This document shows positions 26,254-34,320 of a DNA stretch of 64,000 nt, piece after piece. Every line of letters begins with the position of its first letter. Within the stretch, counting starts at the first letter, position 1. The position numbers and the translations under genes are program-made. The DNA comes from UBA1672 sp964352665 (GTDB taxonomy: Bacteria > Pseudomonadota > Alphaproteobacteria > Micavibrionales > Micavibrionaceae): contig CAYGSJ010000004.1 in NCBI GenBank assembly GCA_964352665.1, forward strand, positions 1-64,000, read 5' to 3'. The notes under the pieces are model-generated. The model did not search any database and was not told the origin of the DNA. It saw nothing but the letters and a program-made list of their open reading frames with translations.

Positions 26254-28209
26254 ATGGTTGCTAAACCACCACATTTGACGGTTGATTTTAATGATACGGG
26301 CGGTGCGCTCGTGCTTGATGCTGTCATGAAAACAGATCAATTCGGTATGGGGCGTGTTCTTAAGCTTGAAAATAACCGTATCGAGCCAACCGATGAAGAC
26401 AGAGCTAAAATCTATGGTATGTTGCCCGAGCATTACGCTCATTACTCCGTTATAGGTAATGCGCGGCAAGAAGAATTTTCGACTGACCAGCTAAGACGCT
26501 TTCAAGATGCACTCGCCAGAACAATATCGACCTATCAGGGCTATCTCGACAGACAAAGAGAACACGGGTTTATTGAAGTATCGGATATTGCAGAAGAAAG
26601 CATAGAAAGCGAGCTCGTCATCCTCCGAGACAAAACCTGGCACAAAAGCGTAGAAGAGATGATTAAGAACGGCTCTTCTGCCGAGGTGGCGATCGATACG
26701 GCCTTGCAGGAGCAAGTAGACTTCGTCCAAGGGATGGCAATGTTTGAAAAAATGGTTGGTCAATTCGAAACGATGCGGGCCACGATACAACACCATCTTC
26801 ATCCAACAAAACAATTGGCTACACCGGATCAAATCCGAAAGGGAACCGCCGTCGTAACCGATGATCTTATGCTGGGCGCTATTTCCTATTTTCGTGACCC
26901 TGAAACGGGAGAACTGCTTGTCCCTGGCGTTGCTGTTGGTACAGGAAGTATGGAAGGCCATGCCCCCATTATTGTGAAAGGGATGGGCCCCGCTTATGCC
27001 CGTACAGATATTGATCGCCTGAAAGATGGTGACATTATTATATTTGATGGAGAAAGATCACGTATTATCGTGAACCCGCCGGAGCGACTTGTGAAGGCCT
27101 ACGAATCCTTGATCGCGGAACAAGACAGATTTACAGAGGCGCTAAACCGTAAATGGGCCAATCAATCTACGATTAAGATTGAAAATCCGAAAGATCCCGA
27201 AGATACAAAAATTAACATTCATTGTAATTTGGGAATGTCGTATGAAGCCAAGGCAATCAGAGAAGCTAATCCTGTGGGTATTGGTCTGTACCGCACGGAA
27301 ATGGCATTCAAAATGCGGGGTGAAGATGTTCCTAAAATCATGGATGATGCAGTTTGGTTGCCGATTTTCGAGCAGAATATGCGCGCATGTGCGCCGGAAG
27401 GACGTGAAAGCAATTATATAGGCACGACGTTTAGAACCATTGATCTTGCCGGTGATAAAAGCGATAAGGCAAACAAAGAAAGAAAGAAAACAGTAAATAC
27501 CCAAACACCTTATCAAATGAAGGCTTTGGTGCGCTTGCGCGCAAAACTGAAAGAAACCGGAGATGAAAATAAAGTCCGGGTTATGGTGCCTATCATATCG
27601 TCTGCCGATGATATGCAGGAAATGCAGGAGATGATGGATGCGGCCGCAGCAGAAGTTGGCGGAGAAAGCATTAAGCTTGGGTGTATGGTGGAAGTTATTT
27701 CCCTGATTGATGAATTGGAACATGTGGATGCGTCGTTTTTCTCCGTCGGTACCAACGACCTCGTTCACAGTATTTGCAGGGTTGACCGTTATTCACAGGA
27801 AAGTATTGAAAAATACGACCCAACAAATCCTTCCGTCATCAAAAATCTTCGTAAAGTGATTGAAGCAGGAAAGAAAAAAAATATACCTGTCAGTGTTTGT
27901 GGTGATATGGCCTCCGATCCAAAACATGCGGCAATTCTTGTCGGTCTGGGATATAGAAATTTTTCCACCGATGCGGCATCAACGAACCTCATGAAAGAGG
28001 AGCTCTCTAAACTTTCAAACAAAATTGACCTGTGTGAAAAACTGGTCGAAGATCTGGAAGCCATACATTCACGAGCTGAACGTGATCGCGTTCTTGATGC
28101 ATTCTATGAAGAGCATATTCAAATCACACCAGAAGAAAAACAAACGCTTTTAAATGAACATTATTACCCGTTTCACGAAGATGAAAGACCGGCACCGGAC
28201 GTCCGATAA
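26254..28209 (+). CDS. Divergent PEP-protein phosphotransferase (enzyme I-like)
   Basis: 651 residues. The C-terminal PEP-binding barrel is well preserved compared with PTS enzyme I: GIGLYRTEMAF, TFRTIDLAGDK, MVPIISSADDM, FSVGTNDLVHSICRVDR and the catalytic-cysteine box CGDMASDPKHAA. The swivelling phospho-histidine domain is more divergent. GSMEGHAPIIVKG keeps the histidine but has lost the Thr-Ser of the usual GGxTSHxAI motif. The N-terminal 200 residues are helical and unlike the standard HPr-binding region at a glance. No HPr or EIIA gene is in the window. The partner and role (PTS-Ntr-like regulation or another phosphotransfer) are unknown. The ribosome site is weak. Confidence 0.72.
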   Translation: MVAKPPHLTVDFNDTGGALVLDAVMKTDQFGMGRVLKLENNRIEPTDEDRAKIYGMLPEHYAHYSVIGNARQEEFSTDQLRRFQDALARTISTYQGYLDRQREHGFIEVSDIAEESIESELVILRDKTWHKSVEEMIKNGSSAEVAIDTALQEQVDFVQGMAMFEKMVGQFETMRATIQHHLHPTKQLATPDQIRKGTAVVTDDLMLGAISYFRDPETGELLVPGVAVGTGSMEGHAPIIVKGMGPAYARTDIDRLKDGDIIIFDGERSRIIVNPPERLVKAYESLIAEQDRFTEALNRKWANQSTIKIENPKDPEDTKINIHCNLGMSYEAKAIREANPVGIGLYRTEMAFKMRGEDVPKIMDDAVWLPIFEQNMRACAPEGRESNYIGTTFRTIDLAGDKSDKANKERKKTVNTQTPYQMKALVRLRAKLKETGDENKVRVMVPIISSADDMQEMQEMMDAAAAEVGGESIKLGCMVEVISLIDELEHVDASFFSVGTNDLVHSICRVDRYSQESIEKYDPTNPSVIKNLRKVIEAGKKKNIPVSVCGDMASDPKHAAILVGLGYRNFSTDAASTNLMKEELSKLSNKIDLCEKLVEDLEAIHSRAERDRVLDAFYEEHIQITPEEKQTLLNEHYYPFHEDERPAPDVR

Positions 28210-28229
28210 ATTCAATATAAACACTAATC

Positions 28230-28263
28230 AAAACAACAAAAAAGCGGATCATATGATCCGCTT
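28230..28263. terminator. Perfect 22-base palindrome between convergent genes
   Basis: AAGCGGATCAT and ATGATCCGCTT (28242-28263) form an uninterrupted palindrome. On the minus strand it is followed by a T-rich stretch (complement of 28230-28241), so it should end transcription of the two small minus-strand genes. It may also end the enzyme I-like transcript. Confidence 0.7.
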
Positions 28264-28288
28264 GACTGTTATTTGTATATTCTAAATT

Positions 28289-28453
28289 TTACAGTGTAAA
28301 ATCGTTTGTATTATCGGCCGCAGGCTGAATAGCAGTATTAACATATCCGCTTCCTGCTTCTGCCTGACGTGCTAACACTCTATCTGCGTTCAGTCCGGAA
28401 GAACTTTCTGCAAAAGGATCGGTTAATCCGTCAAAGTTGTTGAGATCGATCAT
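28289..28453 (-). CDS. Short unknown protein (54 aa)
   Basis: A 54-residue frame starting MIDLNNFDGLTDPFAES and ending NTNDFTL, acidic and Asn/Ala-rich, with no membrane segment or known motif. AAAGGGTG lies six bases before its ATG on the minus strand, a good ribosome site. Its start overlaps the last 23 bases of the upstream 134-residue gene. A terminator-like palindrome follows its stop, so it looks like the second gene of a two-gene unit. Function unknown. Confidence 0.55.
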   Translation of the reverse strand: MIDLNNFDGLTDPFAESSSGLNADRVLARQAEAGSGYVNTAIQPAADNTNDFTL

Positions 28454-28835
28454 TGAATACACCCTTTCTTATTGTAAATACCGCATTATCCTTGGAAACT
28501 CCGGCACCGTCGTAATCTTTAAAGATTATCTTGGTCTGGTTCGATGCCTCAGCTTCAGGTACTACTGTATATAATACTCGGGTTTTTGTCAAGTTTGAGA
28601 GGTCTATTAAATCGTCTTTTCCATTGAGTAAAGTGATAAGATTTATCACTTTTTTCTCTGTAATATCACGGTCTTCCGCTTTATTTAAAAGGACATAGTC
28701 ACCGGCATGAACATAGTCATTACCCGAGTGGCTAAACTCGAATATCTGGTATGCGCGCTCAACAAGGGGATTCGGTTTGTGAATAAAGCGCGGACGCTCC
28801 CTGATTTCGCTGTTTTCTTCAATTTTTGTGCTCAT
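28431..28835 (-). CDS. Hypothetical protein (134 aa)
   Basis: 134 residues, soluble and charged. It begins MSTKIEENSEIRERPRF, followed by IHKPNPLVERAYQIFEFSHS, and has a beta-rich middle (YVLLNKAEDRDITEKKVINL) and end (QTKIIFKDYDGAGVSKDN). I recognise no family. It is oriented away from ahcY and overlaps the 54-residue gene at its 3' end. The ribosome site is weak (GGTAAT). Confidence 0.55.
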   Translation of the reverse strand: MSTKIEENSEIRERPRFIHKPNPLVERAYQIFEFSHSGNDYVHAGDYVLLNKAEDRDITEKKVINLITLLNGKDDLIDLSNLTKTRVLYTVVPEAEASNQTKIIFKDYDGAGVSKDNAVFTIRKGVFNDRSQQL

Positions 28836-28941
28836 ATCGTAATATTACCATTGGTTTTTGAAAAAAAAAATGCTTAAGTCATGCCCGACTGTACAAAAGA
28901 GCAGAAATAGAGAGAATTTTTACCATTTTAAGGAGTATTAA

Positions 28942-30252
28942 ATGTCAGCAGCACCTCAGGCCGTAGAGCAGGATTATAAAGTAAAAGATATTAAACTGGC
29001 CGAAGCGGGCCGCCTTCAAATTGATCTGGCACAGGATGAAATGCCGGGCTTGATGGCCACACGCGCGGAATACAAAAAAGAGCAGCCTCTAAAAGGCGCA
29101 CGCATTGCCGGATGTCTTCACATGACCATTCAAACAGCGGTTCTTATTGAAACATTGATCGAACTTGGCGCAGAAGTACGCTGGAGTTCTTGTAATATCT
29201 TTTCTACACAGGACGAAGCAGCAGCAGCAATCGCGGCGGCGGGTATCCCTGTCTTCGCATGGAAAGGTGAAACCGAGGAAGAATATGAATGGTGTATTCA
29301 CCAGACTATTAAAGGTCCAAACGGTTGGGTGCCAAATATGATTCTTGATGATGGCGGTGATTTAACAGCCATGATGCACAAGGATTATCCCGAACTAATG
29401 GCTGATATCAAAGGTATCTCCGAAGAAACAACGACAGGTGTTCTTTTCCTGAACCGTATGCAAGAAGCAGGGAAGTTGAAAGCACCGGCAATCAACGTGA
29501 ATGATTCTGTAACCAAATCCAAATTCGACAACAAATACGGATGTCGTGAGTCATTGGTGGATGCGATCCGCCGCGCAACAGATGTTATGATGGCCGGTAA
29601 GGTCGCTATGGTTTGTGGTTACGGTGACGTTGGTAAAGGCTCTGCAGAGTCTCTTGCCTCTCAGGGGGTGCGCGTTATGGTGTCTGAAATCGATCCGATT
29701 TGTGCCTTGCAGGCTGCAATGGATGGGTTCGAAGTTACAACAATGGAAGATGCGCTATCACGCGCGGATATCTTCGTGACGACAACAGGTAATAAGGACA
29801 TCATTACTGTTGATCATATGCGCGAGATGAAAGACCGTGCGATCGTTTGTAACATCGGTCACTTCGATAATGAAATTCAGGTCGAGCCTCTACGCAACAT
29901 GAAATGGAAAAACATCAAGCCACAAGTCGATGAAATCGAATTCCCGAGCGGCAAACGTATTATCCTTCTTGCCGAGGGTCGTCTTGTTAATCTTGGTTGT
30001 GCGATGGGTCACCCTTCATTCGTGATGAGTGCGTCTTTCACAAACCAGACACTGGCCCAGATCGAGCTTTGGAAAAACCACAAAAACTACAAGAACGAAG
30101 TTTACGTGCTTCCGAAACATCTGGATGAAAAAGTGGCAGCGCTTCACCTAGATAAGGTTGGGGCGAAGCTGACAAAGCTTACGAAAGACCAGGCCGACTA
30201 TATCGGTGTAAAAGTGGAAGGTCCTTTCAAAGGCGATCTATACAGATATTAA
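28942..30252 (+). CDS. ahcY: Adenosylhomocysteinase
   Basis: 436 residues. It hydrolyses S-adenosylhomocysteine to adenosine and homocysteine, clearing the product of methylation. Conserved parts are GCLHMTIQTAVLIETL, WSSCNIFSTQDEAAAAI, DDGGDLT, the active-site NVNDSVTKSKFDN, the NAD loop VCGYGDVGKGSAESL, CNIGHFDNEI and GHPSFVMSASFTNQ, ending in GDLYRY. AAGGAG precedes the ATG, and a terminator follows. No SAH riboswitch was recognised in the 106-base leader. Confidence 0.97.
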   Translation: MSAAPQAVEQDYKVKDIKLAEAGRLQIDLAQDEMPGLMATRAEYKKEQPLKGARIAGCLHMTIQTAVLIETLIELGAEVRWSSCNIFSTQDEAAAAIAAAGIPVFAWKGETEEEYEWCIHQTIKGPNGWVPNMILDDGGDLTAMMHKDYPELMADIKGISEETTTGVLFLNRMQEAGKLKAPAINVNDSVTKSKFDNKYGCRESLVDAIRRATDVMMAGKVAMVCGYGDVGKGSAESLASQGVRVMVSEIDPICALQAAMDGFEVTTMEDALSRADIFVTTTGNKDIITVDHMREMKDRAIVCNIGHFDNEIQVEPLRNMKWKNIKPQVDEIEFPSGKRIILLAEGRLVNLGCAMGHPSFVMSASFTNQTLAQIELWKNHKNYKNEVYVLPKHLDEKVAALHLDKVGAKLTKLTKDQADYIGVKVEGPFKGDLYRY

Positions 30253-30274
30253 GTCTGAAAATAATAATTCCAAG

Positions 30275-30300
30275 AGGCCGCATTATGTGCGGCCTTTTTT
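30275..30300 (+). terminator. Rho-independent terminator after ahcY
   Basis: Arms AGGCCGCA (30275-30282) and TGCGGCCT (30288-30295) with a five-base loop and six T. Confidence 0.9.
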
Positions 30301-30357
30301 GTGGTCCTACATTTTCGCTTGTCTTTTTATCCCATTGCTCTTTAGAATCGTTTCGTT

Positions 30358-32679
30358 GTGACACAACCGATACAAAAGAAAAAAACAGCTTTTAATTTTC
30401 TCGGGGCATTTGGCTCTCGGGGGAATATCCATTTGGAAAAAGCACGGCTCGAAGCCTTTCTCTCTGCTGTTCCTGGCGAATATTGCGGTTGGGGAAATGA
30501 CGGCAGCGTCGTCTACTCCCAAGGGTTTTGCGATGTGCTGGGCTTAGCGCATATCGATTCTATCAATGACATCCAGAGCGTTCTGTCCCCCGAAGATTCT
30601 GCCGGACTTGAAGGTTTGTTTGAAAGATTAAAAACAGAAGGCATCTCATTTACGATTAATGTTCAAAACCGCGCCGAAAACAAAACATTCAAACTCTCCG
30701 GTACATGTGGTCAGGATTTAAGTGCCTCTGATCATTTCTATATTCTCTGGTTGGAGGATATCACGCATATGAAGTCCGCCAGTGACATCATGGAAGAAGA
30801 ACACAGCTTCTTGCGCGAAGACGTCGATAGGCTGCAAGACTCTCTTGATGCGCTGCCCAATCCCGTCTGGATTCGGGATGAAAAACAGAACATCACATGG
30901 TGTAATGTTTGTTATGCCAAAGCTGTTGATTCCCCGCCCAGCACAATCATAGCCCAGCAAAAGGAATTGATCTCGTCTGCCCGCAAAAGAAAACCAAGTG
31001 ATAAAGATCTGGTATTCGGCGCAGCCCTTGCCAAACTCGCATTGGAAAAAGATGCGGTGCAAGTGACCAAAATGCATGAGGTGGTTGGTGGTGATCGCGT
31101 TTTGTTGAAAATTTCGGAAATTCCGGTTAAGTCACGCAAAATCACAGTTGGTATCGCCGAAGACATAACAGAAGAAGAGCGCATCACATCAGAGGTAAAA
31201 GGAAACCGAGAGGCCACACGCGGCCTGCTGGAACAGCTCCGCTCCGGTATTGCGATCTTTAAGGGCGATGAACGCCTCGATTTCTACAACACCGCTTTTG
31301 CCGCTTTATGGGATCTGGAGGATGGTTGGCTCAATACACGCCCGACCCTTGCCGATATCATGGAAAAACTTCGCGAAACACGCCGCTTGCCCGAACAAGC
31401 TGACTTCAGAGTGTTTAAAAAAAGCTGGCTGAATATGTTTACCGGCCTCATCGAACCAAAAGAAGACATGCTCTATCTGCCTGATGGTAAGGCGCTGCGT
31501 ATGTTGGTCGTGCCGCATAAACTGGGTGGTATTATCATGACATTCGAGGATGTCACCAGTCGTCTTGAACTGGAGTCGTCCTATAATACTTTGATTGCCG
31601 TTCAGAAAGAAACGCTGGACAACCTTGCAGAGGGGGTTGCGGTGTATGGTGGTGACGGGCGCCTGAAACTCTGGAACCCTGCTTTCGGACGGCTGTGGGC
31701 ACTTGATCCCGAAACACTCGAGGGAGAGCCGCATGTCACCAAAGTTGTGCAGCGTATAGAAAAGCTTTTTACCAAAGAAAAATGGCCAGCAACCAAAGAA
31801 CTGCTTATATCATTGGCTCTTGATCGTTCCATGAATGAGGGGCGCCTGAAAAGGACGGATAACACCCTTCTTGAATTTTCAACTGTGCCGCTTCCCGATG
31901 GCGGGGTGCTGACCACCTATTCCGATATGACCGATACGGTGCGCGTGGAAAATGCGCTGCGCGAAAAAAATGCTGCGCTGGAAACAGCAGAACAACTCAA
32001 ACTCGACTTTCTGGCTAATGTTTCGTATCAGCTCAGAACGCCGCTTAGTGCGATCATGGGCTTTAATGAAATGCTGGATCAGGAATTTTTTGGTCCGCTT
32101 AATGAAAAGCAGAAAGAATACACACACGATATCCATGCGGCGAGCCAGAGATTGCTAAATCTCATTAACGATATTCTTGATCTTTCCTCTATCGAAGCCG
32201 GACAAATGGATCTGGACTTCAAGGAAACCGCAATAAAAACAATGATGGAAAGCATACAGAATCTGGTTGAAGACTGGGCCCGTAAACAAAATGTCGAAAT
32301 ATCACTTAAGTGCCCTGCGAATATCGGAAAAGCAGATATCGATGAAGCGCGTGTCAAACAGGTGATTATTAATTTGGTGCGTAATTCTCTGGCCAATATG
32401 GATGATAACGGTCACATCGAAATGAAAGCAGGACGCAAGGGCGATTCCGTCTTTATAAGTGTGACCGATAATGGTGTTGGTATCTCGGAGACAGAGCAAG
32501 AGCGTATCCTCCAGCCCTTCGAGCGGATCGATGTCGCCGGACAGGATACTAGAGGGGCCGGTCTGGGGCTCAGCCTCGTTCACAATATAACAAAGCTCCA
32601 TGGCGGGACATTTGAACTGGAATCCAATCTTGGAAAGGGCACAACCATTACCCTTTTGCTTCCCAGATCACACAGCTAA
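30358..32679 (+). CDS. divL: DivL-type PAS kinase with tyrosine at the phospho-acceptor site
   Basis: 773 residues, close to Caulobacter DivL in length and plan. Several PAS-like domains fill residues 35-525, followed by a coiled segment and a kinase core. The H-box reads LANVSYQLRTPLSAIMGFNEML, so Y557 (codon 32026-32028) replaces the histidine, as in DivL. The ATPase boxes are intact: N (QVIINLVRNSLANM), G1 (VTDNGVGIS), F (ILQPFERI) and G2 (GAGLGLSLVHNI). In Caulobacter DivL controls CckA and hence CtrA by binding DivK. The neighbourhood ahcY-divL-tsaE is the usual one. The start is GTG with no clear ribosome site, so the N-terminus could differ. Confidence 0.87.
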   Translation: MTQPIQKKKTAFNFLGAFGSRGNIHLEKARLEAFLSAVPGEYCGWGNDGSVVYSQGFCDVLGLAHIDSINDIQSVLSPEDSAGLEGLFERLKTEGISFTINVQNRAENKTFKLSGTCGQDLSASDHFYILWLEDITHMKSASDIMEEEHSFLREDVDRLQDSLDALPNPVWIRDEKQNITWCNVCYAKAVDSPPSTIIAQQKELISSARKRKPSDKDLVFGAALAKLALEKDAVQVTKMHEVVGGDRVLLKISEIPVKSRKITVGIAEDITEEERITSEVKGNREATRGLLEQLRSGIAIFKGDERLDFYNTAFAALWDLEDGWLNTRPTLADIMEKLRETRRLPEQADFRVFKKSWLNMFTGLIEPKEDMLYLPDGKALRMLVVPHKLGGIIMTFEDVTSRLELESSYNTLIAVQKETLDNLAEGVAVYGGDGRLKLWNPAFGRLWALDPETLEGEPHVTKVVQRIEKLFTKEKWPATKELLISLALDRSMNEGRLKRTDNTLLEFSTVPLPDGGVLTTYSDMTDTVRVENALREKNAALETAEQLKLDFLANVSYQLRTPLSAIMGFNEMLDQEFFGPLNEKQKEYTHDIHAASQRLLNLINDILDLSSIEAGQMDLDFKETAIKTMMESIQNLVEDWARKQNVEISLKCPANIGKADIDEARVKQVIINLVRNSLANMDDNGHIEMKAGRKGDSVFISVTDNGVGISETEQERILQPFERIDVAGQDTRGAGLGLSLVHNITKLHGGTFELESNLGKGTTITLLLPRSHS

Positions 32680-32688
32680 AATTCCAGA

Positions 32689-33102
32689 TTAATAGCAAGT
32701 TGCCCATGTTTTGGTGCCGCCTTCTTTCAGACGTTTACCCTGAATGACAATTTCTCCGACTTCGATATTGGTCTTACAGGAAAAAATGGGAATCAAAGTC
32801 CGTATTGTCAATTCGACCTGCCGACCGGGGTAAAACGGCCCTTGTGAACAAAATTCCGTTCGATCCAGAAAATACCCCTTTTCTTCGTGCACAGTGCCCG
32901 CTTTTTCCAGTCGGAACGGCCCTGTATGCCGGGCTTCTGTACCATCGGGAGTAGTAAAATAATCGGTCGATATTTCGCCATATACCTTATATGGCGCTTC
33001 ATTGCGGATGGTAAAGCATATCGGGCTTGCCGTGATCTCCGCGGCAAAGGATTGCACAGGTATGGCGAGGGCTAAAAATGCGATAAAAAAAGCGTATTTC
33101 AT
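32689..33102 (-). CDS. Exported protein of unknown function
   Basis: 137 residues with a clear signal peptide (MKYAFFIAFLALAIPVQSFA, then AEI). The mature part contains four cysteines (in SPICF, TEFCSQG, IFSCKTN and WATCY), which could form two disulphides in the periplasm. It is beta-rich in appearance and no family was recognised. It is convergent with divL, ten bases away, and divergent from tsaE. Confidence 0.7.
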   Translation of the reverse strand: MKYAFFIAFLALAIPVQSFAAEITASPICFTIRNEAPYKVYGEISTDYFTTPDGTEARHTGPFRLEKAGTVHEEKGYFLDRTEFCSQGPFYPGRQVELTIRTLIPIFSCKTNIEVGEIVIQGKRLKEGGTKTWATCY

Positions 33103-33161
33103 AAGCGCATTTTACCTCAGTCTCTCCTTTCCACCAAGCCTGTTCTGCCCTATAAAGAATT

Positions 33162-33587
33162 ATGGTTTTTGAAAGTGCGTCCGAACAGGAAACAATTGGG
33201 TATGCGGAAAAGTTTGCGCAAGACCTGAAATCGGGCGACGTGGTGTTACTCTATGGTAATCTTGGTGTCGGCAAAAGTGTATTTGCCCGTGCTGTCATAC
33301 GTGCAACTTGCGCACAGCAAGATATGGAAGTGCCAAGCCCGACATATACATTGGTACAGACTTACGATGCGGATAAGGGCACAGTTTGGCATTTTGATCT
33401 ATACCGGCTTGCCGATGAATCAGAAATCTATGAGCTTGGTTGGGAAGAGGCTCTCTCGGACGGAATTATATTGGTGGAATGGCCGGAACGCCTTGGTGGG
33501 TTATTACCTTCCAAAAGGATCGAACTTCACATTTCGGCACAAGGTCAGCCGGATCAAAGGACAATTGAGGTAAAACACTATGACTGA
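33162..33587 (+). CDS. tsaE: tRNA threonylcarbamoyladenosine biosynthesis ATPase TsaE
   Basis: 141 residues. The Walker A motif is LLYGNLGVGKSVFARAVI, followed by SPTYTLVQTY, the conserved HFDLYRLADESEIYELG and the later ILVEWPERL. TsaE drives the TsaBD complex in making t6A37 of tRNA. It overlaps the next gene by eight bases. Confidence 0.93.
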   Translation: MVFESASEQETIGYAEKFAQDLKSGDVVLLYGNLGVGKSVFARAVIRATCAQQDMEVPSPTYTLVQTYDADKGTVWHFDLYRLADESEIYELGWEEALSDGIILVEWPERLGGLLPSKRIELHISAQGQPDQRTIEVKHYD

Positions 33588-34320
33588 CATTCCGAAAAAG
33601 GCATTTATTCTTGCGGCGGGTTTTGGAACGCGTTTGCGCCCTCACACAGATCACAGACCAAAGCCAATGGTCGAAGTTGCTGGCCGTACTCTCATTTGGC
33701 GCGCCCTTGATAAACTTCGTGCTGCGGGTATAGAGCACGCCGTGGTGAACACGCATTATATGGCCGATGTTCTGGAGGCGCATCTTAACGACTACGCAAA
33801 AAGATATCCAGATATCACAATCCATATATCGCATGAGGACGATATCCTTGATACAGGGGGGGGGGTTAAAAATGCACTTTCTCATTTTGGTGATGACCCT
33901 TTCTTTGTCATTGCCGGCGATGCATTGTGGAGCGATGGTAGAGTCTGCGCACTGACTCGTTTGGCACATGAATGGGCACCGGATCGCATGGATATCCTAA
34001 CTCTCATGCAACCCATATCGCGCATGACGTTAACCCATGGGGTAGGGGATTTTGATATGCGCGATGATGGCCGTATTCAAATGTCACCGCAAAAAACAGG
34101 GGCATATATGTGGACCAATATTCGCCTGAATAGCCCTCAAATCTACAAGAATATAAAGGCAGATAAGTTTTCCTTCCTTGATATAATGAAAAATTGTGAG
34201 CAAAGCGGCCGCTTTATCGGTCTTGAGCATGATGGTGAATGGCACCACATCAGTACACCCGATGATCTGGAGGCGGTTGACGCTGCATATCAAATACAAG
34301 GGGAAGACAGTGCAGCATAA
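33580..34320 (+). CDS. Sugar-1-phosphate nucleotidyltransferase, MurU-like
   Basis: 246 residues. The NTP-binding start is FILAAGFGTRLRPHTDHRPKPM, followed by DTGGGVKNAL and the metal-binding FFVIAGDALW. It resembles GDP-mannose pyrophosphorylase-like enzymes and especially MurU, which makes UDP-MurNAc from MurNAc-1-phosphate in cell-wall recycling. In many alphaproteobacteria an AmgK-like kinase gene sits just before it; here it follows tsaE directly. The DTGGGV codons form a run of ten G (33856-33865), a possible slippage site. Sugar specificity cannot be read from sequence. Confidence 0.75.
   Translation: MTDIPKKAFILAAGFGTRLRPHTDHRPKPMVEVAGRTLIWRALDKLRAAGIEHAVVNTHYMADVLEAHLNDYAKRYPDITIHISHEDDILDTGGGVKNALSHFGDDPFFVIAGDALWSDGRVCALTRLAHEWAPDRMDILTLMQPISRMTLTHGVGDFDMRDDGRIQMSPQKTGAYMWTNIRLNSPQIYKNIKADKFSFLDIMKNCEQSGRFIGLEHDGEWHHISTPDDLEAVDAAYQIQGEDSAA

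Noticed and set aside
27142..27768. 208-aa open frame antisense to the enzyme I-like gene
   Set aside because: Histidine/phenylalanine-rich translation typical of an antisense shadow; the sense strand has clear catalytic motifs.
28836..28941. SAH riboswitch upstream of ahcY
   Set aside because: The leader is short and A/T-rich and I could not draw the conserved SAH-riboswitch helices.
34196..34309. Upstream start for addB
   Set aside because: It would overlap the nucleotidyltransferase gene by 125 bases; the GTG at 34310 has a strong ribosome site and matches the family N-terminus.
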